This document shows, piece after piece, positions 8,992 to 18,037 of a DNA stretch of 64,000 nt. A program made the position numbers and the translations under genes. The notes below the pieces were generated by a model. That model had not been told where the DNA came from and ran no database searches. It saw only the letters and a program-made list of their open reading frames with translations. The stretch's first letter is position 1. Each line of letters starts with the position of its first letter. The stretch is from Nannocystis punicea (GTDB lineage: Bacteria > Myxococcota_A > Polyangia > Nannocystales > Nannocystaceae): positions 1,116,001 to 1,180,000 of the forward strand of contig NZ_CP114040.1 in NCBI RefSeq assembly GCF_026965555.1, given 5' to 3'.

Positions 8992-9792
8992 ATGGATATC
9001 CGGGCCCGCATTCACGCTCGCCGCCACGACATCGAACAGCATTGGACCGGGCCGGCGCGGCTCTTCGGGTCGAGTCGGACGGCCGTCGTCGCGCTGGCGG
9101 TGGGGTTCGGGGGGACGCCGCAGATGGCCCTCGCCCGCGAACCAGGGCCGCCGCTGGTCGGCGACGCCGAGCGGCAGGGCGTCGACCCGCCCCGCGAGCC
9201 AGATGTCGTCGCGCCCCCGCTGCCCGCCGGCCCGGCTCCGTCCACACGCCCGCCTGCGCCGCTGCTCGGGCTCACGCTCGTCGCCTTGCCGCTGTTCGTC
9301 GCCGGCCTGGCGATGACGTTCTCCGGCGCCATGCGCTACCGCCTGCACCGCGACGGCCCCGACTGCGCCAGCTACGGGGTCGAGTGCGCCGAGGCGATCA
9401 CGCCGAGGATCCACGTCGCCGCCGCCGGTACGGGCCTGCTCGGCGCCGGTTTCGGCGTCGCGGCCGCGGGGATCACCGGCACGCGCGCGCGTGGCAGCAC
9501 CGCCTGGTGGGTCGAGCTCGGCATCGGCGGCGGGCTGGTCGTCGGCGGCAGCGCCTGGCTGATCGGCAACTCGGTCCTCCTCCATCGCCAGCTCGAGACC
9601 GGCCCGCTCGCCGACATCGACGCGCGCAACCTCCGGCGGCCCTTCGCCTCGTTCATGCTCGGCGCCGGGCTCGGCCTCGTCGGCGGCAGCCTGACCGCCC
9701 TCCTGGTGCGCCGCAAGCACGCCCGCGCCCTCCAGGTCGCTCCCTACGGCGGGCCCGGGCAGGCCGGCCTGTCGCTCAGCGGCAGGTTTTGA
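8992..9792 (+). CDS. multi-pass membrane protein of unknown function
   Basis: 266 residues. Pro-rich segment around residues 65-90, then four hydrophobic stretches (about 90-110, 142-162, 173-195, 220-242) rich in Gly and Ala. It ends in GQAGLSLSGRF, an ending that suggests an outer-envelope protein in this group, though that is only an impression. No family recognised. ATG at 8992 taken as start; an upstream Shine-Dalgarno is not clear. The stop is followed after three bases by a five-box palindrome chain. Confidence 0.65.
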   Translation: MDIRARIHARRHDIEQHWTGPARLFGSSRTAVVALAVGFGGTPQMALAREPGPPLVGDAERQGVDPPREPDVVAPPLPAGPAPSTRPPAPLLGLTLVALPLFVAGLAMTFSGAMRYRLHRDGPDCASYGVECAEAITPRIHVAAAGTGLLGAGFGVAAAGITGTRARGSTAWWVELGIGGGLVVGGSAWLIGNSVLLHRQLETGPLADIDARNLRRPFASFMLGAGLGLVGGSLTALLVRRKHARALQVAPYGGPGQAGLSLSGRF

Positions 9793-9795
9793 AGA

Positions 9796-9855
9796 CATGT
9801 CCGAAAGGAAATGTCTGTTCAGGCATGTCTATTGAGACATGTTCATTCGAGCATG
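9796..9855. repeat. palindrome chain, five boxes at exact 14-bp phase
   Basis: Boxes CATG/AATG/CATG/CATG/CATG at 9796, 9810, 9824, 9838 and 9852. The third interval forms CATGTCT-ATTG-AGACATG, a perfect 7-bp stem. The fourth pairs with one G:U. Each inner box serves as right arm of one hairpin and left arm of the next. Starts three bases after a stop codon, so it may end transcription, though no T-run follows. Beyond it, 9843-9874 can fold into a second, longer hairpin, and a decayed copy lies at about 9896-9909. Confidence 0.8.
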
Positions 9856-10137
9856 AAAATTCTGTTCGAATGAGCATGCGGTCTCGGCCGAGAAGTGTCC
9901 GAAGGGGACGGCGGGGGCAGCGGGATCGCGGGTGTCGACAATGCGTGCGGGCGGCGGCGCAGCGATGGCGCGGCGAATCCGGGCGCTCTGGCCGGATCTC
10001 CTTGCGCATGCAAGGTCATCCGCGTCGGCGGACGTCGGAGCTTCGGCGCAGCGCGAGCGGTCCGGGTCGATCCGGCGAATGCGAAGCCTCACAGCGCTCG
10101 GTGATTCGGGCCGGCATTCTGGCGGTGGACATGCTAT
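9856..10137. other. intergenic, no gene seen
   Basis: Short leader region before mutY. Frames are open but of random composition. Confidence 0.4.
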
Positions 10138-11226
10138 ATGGGGCGCGTGCTCGACTTCGCGCATCGCATCGCCAAGCACCTCGAACCCTGGTTTCTCCAG
10201 CACCAGCGCGACCTGACGTGGCGGCGGACCCGCGACCCGTACGCGATCTGGGTCAGCGAGATCATGCTGCAACAGACGCGGGTCGACACTGTGGAGGCGT
10301 ATTACGGGAAATTTTTGGACCGCTTCCCGGACGTCGGCACTCTGGCCGCGGCCGACGAGTCGGACGTGCTCGCGGCGTGGAGCGGGCTCGGCTATTACCG
10401 CCGGGCGCGCCTGCTGCACGCGGGGGCCCGCCACGTGGCCGAGAACCTCGGCGGCGTCGTGCCGGACGAGCCCGATCAGCTGCGCAAGATCCCCGGCGTC
10501 GGCAAATACACCGCGGGGGCCATCGCCTCGATCGCGTTCGACCGGCCGGCGGGGCTGGTCGACGGCAACGTGGCCCGCGTGCTGTCGCGGCTGCAGGCGA
10601 TCGAGGAGCCGAGGCTGCAGGACGCCAGCTCGGCGGGGCACTGGGCGATGGCGCAGAAGATCGTGCAGGCCGGCTCGCCGCGGGTGCTGGCGCAGGCGTT
10701 GATGGAGCTGGGGGCGACGGTGTGCACGCCGATGGCGCCGCGCTGCGAGGGCTGCCCGGTCCGCAGCGAGTGCCAGGCGCTGGCGAAGGGGCTGCAGACG
10801 GCGATCCCGGCGCCGAAGCAGCGCGCGCCGTCCCCCCGCGAAGACCTGTGGGCGGTGGCGGTCCGCCGCGACGGCCGCGTGCTGCTCGAGCAGCGCCCGA
10901 CCGAGGGGCTGCTGGCCGGGCTGTGGTGCCTGCCGCTCATCGAACGCAAGATCTCCGACCGCGCGGGCGCGCCTCCGCGGTCGATCGCCGAGGTCACCGG
11001 CGTGAAGGTGAAGTCGGTCGAGGCGCTCGCCGAGCCGGTCAAGCACGTGTTCACCCACCGCGTGTGGATGCTGTGGCCGTGCCGCGGCGAGGCGGCGATC
11101 GTCGATATGTCCCATCAGACAGATGAGGGGGACACCCCGGGGCGCATGTGGATCGCGCCCGGCGAGCGGCCGCGCGGGGGGATCCCCAAGGTCACGGAGA
11201 AGGTGCTCGCGCGGCTCGGGTTCTAG
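10138..11226 (+). CDS. mutY: A/G-specific adenine DNA glycosylase
   Basis: 362 residues. Removes adenine mispaired with 8-oxoguanine. Catalytic E41 (SEIMLQQT), helix-hairpin-helix LRKIPGVGKYTAGAIASIAF, catalytic D142 (GLVDGNV), and a 4Fe-4S cluster C-x6-C-x2-C-x5-C in CTPMAPRCEGCPVRSEC. A NUDIX-like 8-oxoG recognition domain follows (from about 235). Residues 323-329, DMSHQTD, are encoded by a copy of the interspersed palindrome (11106-11123) in a loop of this last domain. ATG at 10138 is used; GTG three codons later is possible. Confidence 0.95.
   Translation: MGRVLDFAHRIAKHLEPWFLQHQRDLTWRRTRDPYAIWVSEIMLQQTRVDTVEAYYGKFLDRFPDVGTLAAADESDVLAAWSGLGYYRRARLLHAGARHVAENLGGVVPDEPDQLRKIPGVGKYTAGAIASIAFDRPAGLVDGNVARVLSRLQAIEEPRLQDASSAGHWAMAQKIVQAGSPRVLAQALMELGATVCTPMAPRCEGCPVRSECQALAKGLQTAIPAPKQRAPSPREDLWAVAVRRDGRVLLEQRPTEGLLAGLWCLPLIERKISDRAGAPPRSIAEVTGVKVKSVEALAEPVKHVFTHRVWMLWPCRGEAAIVDMSHQTDEGDTPGRMWIAPGERPRGGIPKVTEKVLARLGF
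11106..11123. repeat. palindrome copy in frame inside mutY
   Basis: TATG-TCCCATCAGA-CAGA, boxes 14 bp apart; arms TGTC/GACA with inner mismatches. Encodes DMSHQTD in the C-terminal domain without disturbing the frame. Confidence 0.6.
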
Positions 11227-11338
11227 TGCTGCTCGGCCGATGGTCTTCTCGTGTAAAATGAGCGATAATGCGCAGCCGATGGCCATCACCATCAGTTTTT
11301 ATATTTTTGCTCGACAGTTTTGTGATATTTTCGGCGGC

Positions 11339-12322
11339 GTGGCTTCCCAGCTTTGCCGCCGAGTCTTTTGTACCGCCCTCGCCTGCGCCCTCGCCTGCGG
11401 TCCCGAGCCGGCCGCCGAGACCACCGGCACCAAGCCGGCCACCACCGGCCCGACGGGCACGACCGGCGACACCACGCTGGTCGAGACCACCTCGACGACC
11501 ACCGCGAATCCCACCACTGCGAGTCCCACGACCGCGAATCCTACCACCGCGAATCTCACCACCACGGAGGACAGCGGCGATTCGACCGGGACCACCGGCA
11601 AGGAATTCATCATCGTCCCGGATGGGGGCTATGGTTGTGCCAATGTGGCCTTCTCGTCTTGCGATCCGTGGTCGCAGAACGAGTGCGCCCCCGGCGAGAA
11701 GTGCTCGCCCTCGAGCGGCGGCTGCGACGAACTAGAGGTGACGCGCTGCGACGATCTCGCCCGCCAGCCGGTCCCGCTCGGCGGCGCCTGCACCTCCGAG
11801 GTGGGCCCACTCAGCGGCCGCAACGACTGTGACATCGGCGCCACCTGCTGGTTCGTCGATCCCGACACCCTGACCGGCACCTGCGTCAGCCTGTGCCACG
11901 GCTCGCCCGAAGCCCCCGACTGCACTCACGCCCCCGGCACCACCTGCGTGCTCGTCCACGACAATCAGGACGCGCCGCTGTGCCTGCCGACCTGCGACCC
12001 ATTCGAGCCGACCTGTCCCGTGGGACATCATTGTCACCCGACCCCGCACGCCCCCGAGGCGTTCGCCTGCGTCCCCGACACCTCCGCGCCGATCGGCGCC
12101 GCCTTCGACCCGTGCAGCAAGACCAACTGCGCCGCCGGCCTCCTCTGCGCCGAGCCCGAGGCCGCCGCCGTCGAGTGCGCCCCCGACACGAATTGTTGCA
12201 CCCCGCTCTGCGACCTCGACGCCCCCGCCTGCCCCGGCGCCGGCCAGACCTGCCTCCCCTATTACCCCATCAACCAGGCCCCGGCCGGCCTCGAGAACGT
12301 CGGCCTCTGCGGCCTGCCGTGA
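11339..12322 (+). CDS. cysteine-rich lipoprotein with Thr-rich linker
   Basis: About 327 residues. A short signal (VASQLCRRVFCTALACALAC) leads to a lipobox-like ALAC, then a roughly 70-residue Thr/Ser/Gly/Pro linker containing repeats of the type TTANP. From about residue 100 follow many Cys in CxxGxxC spacing (ECAPGEKC, CPVGHHC, CAAGLLC). This layout is typical of Nannocystis-type surface lipoproteins of unknown role. GTG at 11339 is chosen because it gives a proper signal; ATGs at 11259 and 11280 would put charged residues before it. Upstream 11265-11335 is AT-rich and may hold the promoter. Confidence 0.75.
   Translation: MASQLCRRVFCTALACALACGPEPAAETTGTKPATTGPTGTTGDTTLVETTSTTTANPTTASPTTANPTTANLTTTEDSGDSTGTTGKEFIIVPDGGYGCANVAFSSCDPWSQNECAPGEKCSPSSGGCDELEVTRCDDLARQPVPLGGACTSEVGPLSGRNDCDIGATCWFVDPDTLTGTCVSLCHGSPEAPDCTHAPGTTCVLVHDNQDAPLCLPTCDPFEPTCPVGHHCHPTPHAPEAFACVPDTSAPIGAAFDPCSKTNCAAGLLCAEPEAAAVECAPDTNCCTPLCDLDAPACPGAGQTCLPYYPINQAPAGLENVGLCGLP
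12012..12029. repeat. palindrome copy in frame inside Cys-rich lipoprotein
   Basis: CCTG-TCCCGTGGGA-CATC. The TGTCCC/GGGACA arms are perfect. Encodes TCPVGHH, part of a CxxGxxC motif, so chance origin from the cysteine motif is possible. Confidence 0.45.
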
Positions 12323-12551
12323 CCGTGGCGGACAACCCCCCGACCGAACGGGCACGACCCGCTTTCGCCCGTGTCGCGAGGGGGAGTGCAGGTCGCGATG
12401 ACCAGCTCCGGCCTCGCCGCCGCATGGTCCAGCACGCGCGGCGGCCTCGCCTGTTGGCCCGGGGGACCCGGTGCGGGCCGTTGCAGGCCCGCTGCGGCGG
12501 CATTTCGTGGCGCGCGCGCGGAGCGTCCGAGCGCCCGCGACATGGAGGGGC

Positions 12552-13169
12552 ATGCCTCACACCATGGTCCTCGCGTCTCTGTTGCTCTCCGCGGTCGGAG
12601 CGAGCGCCCCGCCAGCGCTCGTGCCGGCGACGCCTCCCGCCGCTGCCGACGAGTTTCTGGTCGGCCTGCAGGCACCCATACCGCTGAAGAATGTCCGCGC
12701 CCGCCTCGAGCACGATGGCGGGATCGAGCTCGAGATCGACTACGATCTCCAGGATATCGGTCATGTCTCGGTCGCCTTGCACGGCGCAGAGGATGGTTCG
12801 GGGCTCGGCGTGGTCACGATAGCGAACGCGGTGGTGGGCGAGGTCGAGTTCGCAGGCGGCGAGGTCGTGTGGGAGAGGACCGATCTCTCCGCCCTCGAGC
12901 CTGCGCAGGCGCAGGTCGTCGGCGCCAGCATCCTGCAGGTCTGGGACGATGAGCACGTGACGGAGGCGCTCGGCCTCGTGCCGCCGGACGATCGGGACCT
13001 CAAATGCTCGGTCGCGAGCGGCCTCGCCGGGGGCACCGCGGCCGTGATGGTCGCCTCCATCTGCGGCGTCTTTTTGAAGGCCCCCAGCTGCCTGGGCGCC
13101 GGGTACGGCACCTTTCACAAGGTGTCGGGCTACATCGCCGACAAGTGTAACGGGGCGCAGAACAAGTGA
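12552..13169 (+). CDS. secreted protein of unknown function
   Basis: 205 residues with a clear signal peptide (MVLASLLLSAVGASA). The mature part is mostly beta-like, with acidic segments (LEHDGGIELEIDYDLQDIG). It ends in a hydrophobic, Cys-containing segment (KCSVASGLAGGTAAVMVASICGVFLKAPSCLGAGYG) and CNGAQNK, reminiscent of small glycine-rich hydrophobic peptides such as bacteriocins. That resemblance is weak. Starts ATG 12552 or 12564; GGAGGGG at 12544 fits the second better. The next gene follows within 15 bases, so they are probably co-transcribed. Confidence 0.7.
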   Translation: MPHTMVLASLLLSAVGASAPPALVPATPPAAADEFLVGLQAPIPLKNVRARLEHDGGIELEIDYDLQDIGHVSVALHGAEDGSGLGVVTIANAVVGEVEFAGGEVVWERTDLSALEPAQAQVVGASILQVWDDEHVTEALGLVPPDDRDLKCSVASGLAGGTAAVMVASICGVFLKAPSCLGAGYGTFHKVSGYIADKCNGAQNK

Positions 13170-13184
13170 TCGGAGGAGGGGACC

Positions 13185-13793
13185 GTGGCGTCGCTGCGAA
13201 TCGCTCCTTCCTGCCAGCCGCTGCCGGCGCAGCGGTGGGGTCTCTTGCCGACCAACCAATTCTGGACCCTCGCGTTCGTGACGCCGATCTCGCTCGTCTT
13301 CTGGGCCGGGGCGGCCGTGTTTCTGCTGTGGGTCCATTCGTTCGCCTGGGTATGGTGGCACAAGGCCCTGGCGTTTCTGCTGTTCTATGCGGTCTATGGC
13401 GGGTTGGTGGAGCGATGGAGTCGGAGGGCGCTGGCGCGGCGACAGCGGCGCGCGTTCGCCTCGCAGGCGCTCGTCCCCTCGCCGGCGCCGCGGCGAGCGC
13501 TGCCGGTGGTGGCGACCGCGGAATACTGGGACCACGCGTTCGCGCGGACGTTCGGCCGGGCCGCGGGCGTCGTTCAACTGTCGTTCGACTTCGCGGTGTT
13601 CATGGCGCTGTGCCACCCGGCCTGGCAGGTGTTCTGCTCGACGATCGCGGGGCTGCTCCTGCTGTCCTTCGGCCTGGGGGCGCGGCAGCGGCGGGAGCTC
13701 CGGCAAATCAATGGCGCGACCTCGCCTGCGCGGATGCAGCTGGCGGCGCCGGCGGATTGGGAGGGCGATGGCCCGGCGGGCTCGTCGGATTGA
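13185..13793 (+). CDS. membrane protein of unknown function
   Basis: 202 residues, GTG start behind a strong GGAGGAGGG. Two N-terminal hydrophobic segments (FWTLAFVTPISLVFWAGAAVFLLWV and the stretch about 60-75) and a second pair around 125-160 suggest a small four-helix inner-membrane protein with an Arg-rich loop between. No family recognised. Follows the secreted protein at 12552 and may work with it; ends 12 bases before a convergent histidine kinase gene. Confidence 0.75.
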   Translation: MASLRIAPSCQPLPAQRWGLLPTNQFWTLAFVTPISLVFWAGAAVFLLWVHSFAWVWWHKALAFLLFYAVYGGLVERWSRRALARRQRRAFASQALVPSPAPRRALPVVATAEYWDHAFARTFGRAAGVVQLSFDFAVFMALCHPAWQVFCSTIAGLLLLSFGLGARQRRELRQINGATSPARMQLAAPADWEGDGPAGSSD

Positions 13794-13804
13794 GGTGACG
13801 TCAT

Positions 13805-16279
13805 TCATCGCGCCTCGGCGACGAGGCGCGGCAGCTTGACGACGAACACGGAGCCGGTGCTCGGGGCGCTGGTGACGCTGATGCCGCCGCCCATGGCCTC
13901 CGAGACGTGGCGGGCGACCCACAGGCCGAGGCCGAGGCCGCCGTAGTGGCGCTCGGACACGGCGCGTTCGAAGCGCTGGAAGATCCGCGCCTGATCCTTG
14001 GTGGAGATGCCGATCCCGTGGTCGCGGACCGACAGGGTGATCGTCTCGCCGTCCTGGGACAGATCGATCTCGATCGGTTTGCCGCCGCCGTACTTCATGG
14101 CGTTGGCGAGCAGGTTGCTGACGATCTGCTCGAAGCGGGTGCGGTCGGTGCGGCCGGAGGCGTACAGCGGGGCGGTGACGCGGGCCTCGCAGCCGGCGCG
14201 GGCGAGCGGCTCGGCGAAGTGCTCGACGGTGGCGCGCAGGAGCTCGGCGTAGTCGACGTCCTCGACCTCGATCTTGAGCCGGCCGCCGGTGATCCGCGAG
14301 ACGTCGAGCAGCTCCTCGATGAGGCGGTGCAGGCGGTCGGCCTGGCGCTGGATGACGCCGAGCTTGGGCAGGCAGGCGGCGGCGGAGAACTCGCCCTCGC
14401 CGCGGGCGCGGCGGATCAGGCGATCGACCTGGAGGACGATCGGGGTCAGCGGGGTGCGCAGCTCGTGCGAGGCGACGGCGATGAACTCCTCGCGCCTGGC
14501 CAGGGCGACCTCCATCTCGGTGTAGAGTCGGGCGTTCTCGATCACCTGGGCGGCGCGCAGCGCCAGCTCCTCGATCAGCGACAGCTCGTCGGGGCCGAGC
14601 GCGCGGCCGCGGGTGGCCACGAGCAGGACGCCGAGCGGACGGCCGCGGGCGATCAGCGGCACGAGGGCGATCGCGCGGTAACGCAGGCGCGGGGCCAGGT
14701 AGTCGTCGGTCGCGGGGATGCCGGGCAGGGGCAGCAACGGGGCGCCGGGCCGCGTCGACGACAGCCGGACCTCGTCGCGGTGCAGGACCTCGAGCAGCGG
14801 GCCGTCGGCGGCGAGCGGCAGGCGGCGGCGCAAATCGACGTAGCGCGCCTCGAGCTCGGGGTCGCCGGCGGCGACGCTGACGCGGCGGGAGAGGCCGAAC
14901 TGGCCGTCCTCGTCGAGCAGCTCGACGGCGGCGAGGTCGGCGAGCTCGGGCACGAGGCGGTGGACGAACTCGGCCAGCGCGGCGTGGATGTCGCGCTGCG
15001 AGACCAGCAGCTTGCCGGCCTCGGCGAGGATGACTGCGCGCCGGCGGGCCCGCTGCTCCTCGCCGAACAGGCGCTCGCGCTCGGCGTCGGCGCGCTTGCG
15101 GTCGCTGATGTCGAAGAACGAGGCGACCACGGCGTACGGGGCGGGCGAGCCGTCGTGGTAGAGCGGCTGGGCGTTGACGGAGATCCACGCGAGCACGCCG
15201 TCGGTCCGGTAGATGCCCATGATGGCGCCGACCTGCGGCTCACCTGTCCTCAGGGCCAGGACGGCGGGCCAGCTCTCGACGGGGAACGGGCTGCCGTCGT
15301 CGTGGATGGCGCGGAACGGGCTGGAGAGGCCGATCGGGTCGTACAGCTGGCGGCGGCCGAGGCCGAGGATCCGCTCGGCGCTGGGGTTGCACGTGATGAC
15401 CTGGCCGGAGAGGTCGACGACGATGATGCCCTCGGCGAGGGTGGCGATCAGCGACTTGTAGCGCTCCTCCTCGCGGCGCAGGGCCTCGTCGGCCTGCTTG
15501 CGGGCGGTGATGTCGACGACGCCGCCCATCATCTTGATGACGCGGCCGTGGTCGTCCTTGATCGGCTTGCCGCGGACGAGCAGCCAGACGATGGCGCCCT
15601 CCGGCTTGAGGATGCGGTACTCGAACTCGACGAAGTCCTCGACGCTGGCGACCTCGCGGGCGCGGGCGACCAGGCCGGCGCGGTCGTCGGGGTGGAGGGT
15701 CTCGACGACGGCGGCGAAGTTGCGCGGGACCTGCCCGGGGGCGAGGCCGTGGAGCTCGCGCATGACCTCGTCCCAGACGACGGTGTCGCTGTCGAGGTGC
15801 CACTCCCACAGGCCGAGGCCGCTGGCGGCGACGGCGAGCTCGAGCTGCTCCTGGCTGGCGCGCAGCTCGGCCTCCATCGCGACGCGCTTGCTGATGTCGT
15901 GGGCGATCAGGAGGAGGGCGACGACCTCGCCGTCCTCGCGGATGGCGCCGACGCGCGACTCGTAGCGGGTCGGCCGGCCGTGCGGGCCGCAGCCGACGCA
16001 CTCGTAGGTCTGCGCCTCGCCGGTGGCGACCGCCCGCTCGATCGAGGCGCGCGCCACCTCGCGCGACTCGGGCTCGAGGTAATCGAACAGGCTGCGGCCG
16101 ATCGACTCGAGCATCGACACGCCGGCGACCGTTCGGTTCATGGTGCGGATGACCCCGGTCGGCGACAGCAGGACCACGTACTCCGGCGCGTTCTCCAGCA
16201 AGGCGAACAGCAGCGGCGCCAGTCGCTCGAGGTCGTCGAACTTGAAGCCGCGGTGGCCGGTGGTGCTCGCCGGAGTCAT
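13805..16279 (-). CDS. PAS/GAF sensor histidine kinase
   Basis: 824 residues, no transmembrane segment seen, so a cytosolic sensor. Three PAS-type domains (about 20-135, 145-260, 270-400; each ends in the usual DISKR/DITARK/DISDRKRA stretch), a GAF-like domain (about 415-570), then HisKA with the phosphorylated histidine near residue 604 in SHELRTPL, and HATPase motifs NLLANAMKYG, DHGIGI, GGLGLGLWV. The output partner is not adjacent, so the response regulator must be encoded elsewhere. The ligand cannot be told. Ends convergent with the membrane protein gene. Confidence 0.92.
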   Translation of the reverse strand: MTPASTTGHRGFKFDDLERLAPLLFALLENAPEYVVLLSPTGVIRTMNRTVAGVSMLESIGRSLFDYLEPESREVARASIERAVATGEAQTYECVGCGPHGRPTRYESRVGAIREDGEVVALLLIAHDISKRVAMEAELRASQEQLELAVAASGLGLWEWHLDSDTVVWDEVMRELHGLAPGQVPRNFAAVVETLHPDDRAGLVARAREVASVEDFVEFEYRILKPEGAIVWLLVRGKPIKDDHGRVIKMMGGVVDITARKQADEALRREEERYKSLIATLAEGIIVVDLSGQVITCNPSAERILGLGRRQLYDPIGLSSPFRAIHDDGSPFPVESWPAVLALRTGEPQVGAIMGIYRTDGVLAWISVNAQPLYHDGSPAPYAVVASFFDISDRKRADAERERLFGEEQRARRRAVILAEAGKLLVSQRDIHAALAEFVHRLVPELADLAAVELLDEDGQFGLSRRVSVAAGDPELEARYVDLRRRLPLAADGPLLEVLHRDEVRLSSTRPGAPLLPLPGIPATDDYLAPRLRYRAIALVPLIARGRPLGVLLVATRGRALGPDELSLIEELALRAAQVIENARLYTEMEVALARREEFIAVASHELRTPLTPIVLQVDRLIRRARGEGEFSAAACLPKLGVIQRQADRLHRLIEELLDVSRITGGRLKIEVEDVDYAELLRATVEHFAEPLARAGCEARVTAPLYASGRTDRTRFEQIVSNLLANAMKYGGGKPIEIDLSQDGETITLSVRDHGIGISTKDQARIFQRFERAVSERHYGGLGLGLWVARHVSEAMGGGISVTSAPSTGSVFVVKLPRLVAEAR

Positions 16280-16406
16280 CGCCCCGCCTCGACTATGCGT
16301 CGCCCGGGCGAGTGCCCCAGCGGCGGGCGACGCAGCGGCCGTGGTCCGGCGTCCAGCCGCCGTCGCGCTCGCTCCGCCGCGGCCGGCGGACCGGCCGCCT
16401 CGTGCC

Positions 16407-17945
16407 TCAGCGCAGCTTCTTGACGAAGGCGGCGACCGCGTCGACCTCTTCGGGCTTCAGCTTGGCGGCGAAGGCCTTCATCATCGTGCCCGGGATGCCG
16501 ACCTTGATCGCCCGGGCGACCGAGGCCTTGCCGTGCTTCTTCTGCCAGTTCTTGTCGGTCATGTCCGGGATGCCCTTGCTCTTGAGCCCCGGCTTGCCCT
16601 TGCCGCTGACGTCGTGGCAGGCGGCGCAGTGCTTGACGTAGAGGCCGCGGGCGTCAATCGCCTTGGCCGGCTTGGGCTTGGCGGCGGCCGGCGCGGCGGG
16701 CGGCGCGGGCGTGCCGGCGGGCGGGGCGTCGTCGAGGACCACGTCGGGCTCGGCGGCGGGCGGCGGGTTGTCCGAAGGGGCAGGCTTGCTGTCCGAAGGG
16801 GCAGGCTTGCTGTCCTCGGGGACAGGCGGCGCGCTGGCCACGGCGACGGCGGCCTGGACCTCGGCGCCGACGGCCGCGCCGAGCGTGGCGGGCGCGGTGG
16901 CGACCTCGTGCGGCACGTACTTGCGGATCATGAAGGCGTAGCAGAGGTCGAGCTCGCCGGACGGCGCGGCCATGCCGTTGTCGGCGACCATGCGCTCGAT
17001 GACCTCCTTGACCTCGCGGGCGGAGGCGGGCGGCTTCTTGTCGACCTCGGCCAGCTCGTGGCACTCGCTGCAGCGGGTCTCGAACGCCTTCTGCGCCACG
17101 GCGGCGTCGTAGCTGGGCGGCGGGGCGGCGGGGTCGACCGGGGCGATGGCCTGCTGCTGCTTCAGCTTCTGCTCGCGCTGCTGCCGGGCCGAGCGCTGGA
17201 GGTCGCCGGTGATGGCGACGAGGTAGGCGGTGACGTCGTAGAGCTCGCGCTCGGTCAGCGGGTCCTCGAAGGTCGGCTTGTCGGCCATGCGCTCGACGGT
17301 GCGCCACCAGCCGGCCGGCGCGCGCGGCTGGACGAGGACGGTCTTGAGGTCGTGGCAGACGACGCACTTGGTGGCGAGGATCTCCCGCCCGTGGCGCAGC
17401 GCCTCGACGGTGGTGAGGTCGGCCAGCGGGGCGTCCGCGGGCATCTCGGCCAGCGGCAACAGGCGGGCCACGCGGGCCCGGTTCTCGACGCTGTAGACGC
17501 CGCCGCCGACCTGGCCGCGCGCCAGGCCGAACTCCCGCAGGGCGCTCGGGACCGACAGGCCGAGCAGCAGCACCGAGCAGCCGAGCACCACGGTCGCCAG
17601 CGGCGGGACCCAGTCCTTCATGTGGCGGAACACGCGGTAGAACGCGAGCTCGACCAGGAGCAGGACGCCGATCAAAAACCCGAGAGTGACGTGGACGGCC
17701 GAGCGCGGCGGCAGCTCGACCTGGTAGTTCCACAGCCGCGGGACCATGACGCTCATCATCACCACGTAGAGGGCGACGAAGACGACCTTGAAGATGTCGT
17801 GCAGGCGCACCAGGTGCTTCGGGGCCTGGGACATGCCGTCCTGATGCCCGTCAGGCCAGCCCCACAGCTTGAACATCAGGAAGACGGACACGAAGCCCGA
17901 GATCAGGAACAAGAGTCCGAGGGTGACGCTCGCTGCGATTTCCAT
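16407..17945 (-). CDS. membrane-anchored cytochrome with three c-haem sites
   Basis: 512 residues. Four hydrophobic helices in the first 160 residues, then three CXXCH sites: CVVCH (about 225), CSECH (about 325) and CAACH (about 450). The last lies in a standard class-I cytochrome c domain (LYVKHCAACHDVSGKGKPG, then MTDKNW and MMKAF as possible Met ligand). Likely passes electrons between the quinone pool and periplasmic acceptors; the exact partner is unknown. A Pro/Ala-rich linker between haem 2 and 3 contains three tandem in-frame palindrome copies (16767-16826) encoding PVPEDS and two PAPSD units. ATG at 17945 chosen because it starts the first helix. Confidence 0.85.
   Translation of the reverse strand: MEIAASVTLGLLFLISGFVSVFLMFKLWGWPDGHQDGMSQAPKHLVRLHDIFKVVFVALYVVMMSVMVPRLWNYQVELPPRSAVHVTLGFLIGVLLLVELAFYRVFRHMKDWVPPLATVVLGCSVLLLGLSVPSALREFGLARGQVGGGVYSVENRARVARLLPLAEMPADAPLADLTTVEALRHGREILATKCVVCHDLKTVLVQPRAPAGWWRTVERMADKPTFEDPLTERELYDVTAYLVAITGDLQRSARQQREQKLKQQQAIAPVDPAAPPPSYDAAVAQKAFETRCSECHELAEVDKKPPASAREVKEVIERMVADNGMAAPSGELDLCYAFMIRKYVPHEVATAPATLGAAVGAEVQAAVAVASAPPVPEDSKPAPSDSKPAPSDNPPPAAEPDVVLDDAPPAGTPAPPAAPAAAKPKPAKAIDARGLYVKHCAACHDVSGKGKPGLKSKGIPDMTDKNWQKKHGKASVARAIKVGIPGTMMKAFAAKLKPEEVDAVAAFVKKLR
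16767..16826. repeat. three palindrome copies, 21-bp period, in frame
   Basis: Copies begin at 16767, 16788 and 16809, each 18 bp with 14-bp box spacing and three bases between. Two have TGTCC-GAAG-GGGCA (one G:U-type change), one has TGTCC-TCGG-GGACA. The period of 21 keeps the frame and yields a seven-residue protein repeat in the linker of the cytochrome gene. Confidence 0.8.
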
Positions 17946-18037
17946 GGCCGTCCTGGCGCACTCGACCGTATCGCAACTCGCGCGGGCCAGCCAGAGCGCG
18001 GTTGACCCGCGGGTGCGGTGTCGGTACACCCGGTCGG

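Noticed and set aside
8544..9011. Protein gene on the minus strand before the membrane protein
   Set aside because: Arg/Pro/Ser-rich composition typical of wrong-frame reading in GC-rich DNA; no start with ribosome site; overlaps the next gene.
9796..9855. Classical rho-independent terminator
   Set aside because: Hairpins are there but no T-run follows in either direction, and the same elements occur inside genes. A role in termination remains possible but is not called.
12552..13169. Bacteriocin or class II microcin precursor
   Set aside because: The hydrophobic Gly-rich C-terminal segment suggests it, but the protein is far too long, has a normal signal peptide and no immunity or exporter gene is adjacent.
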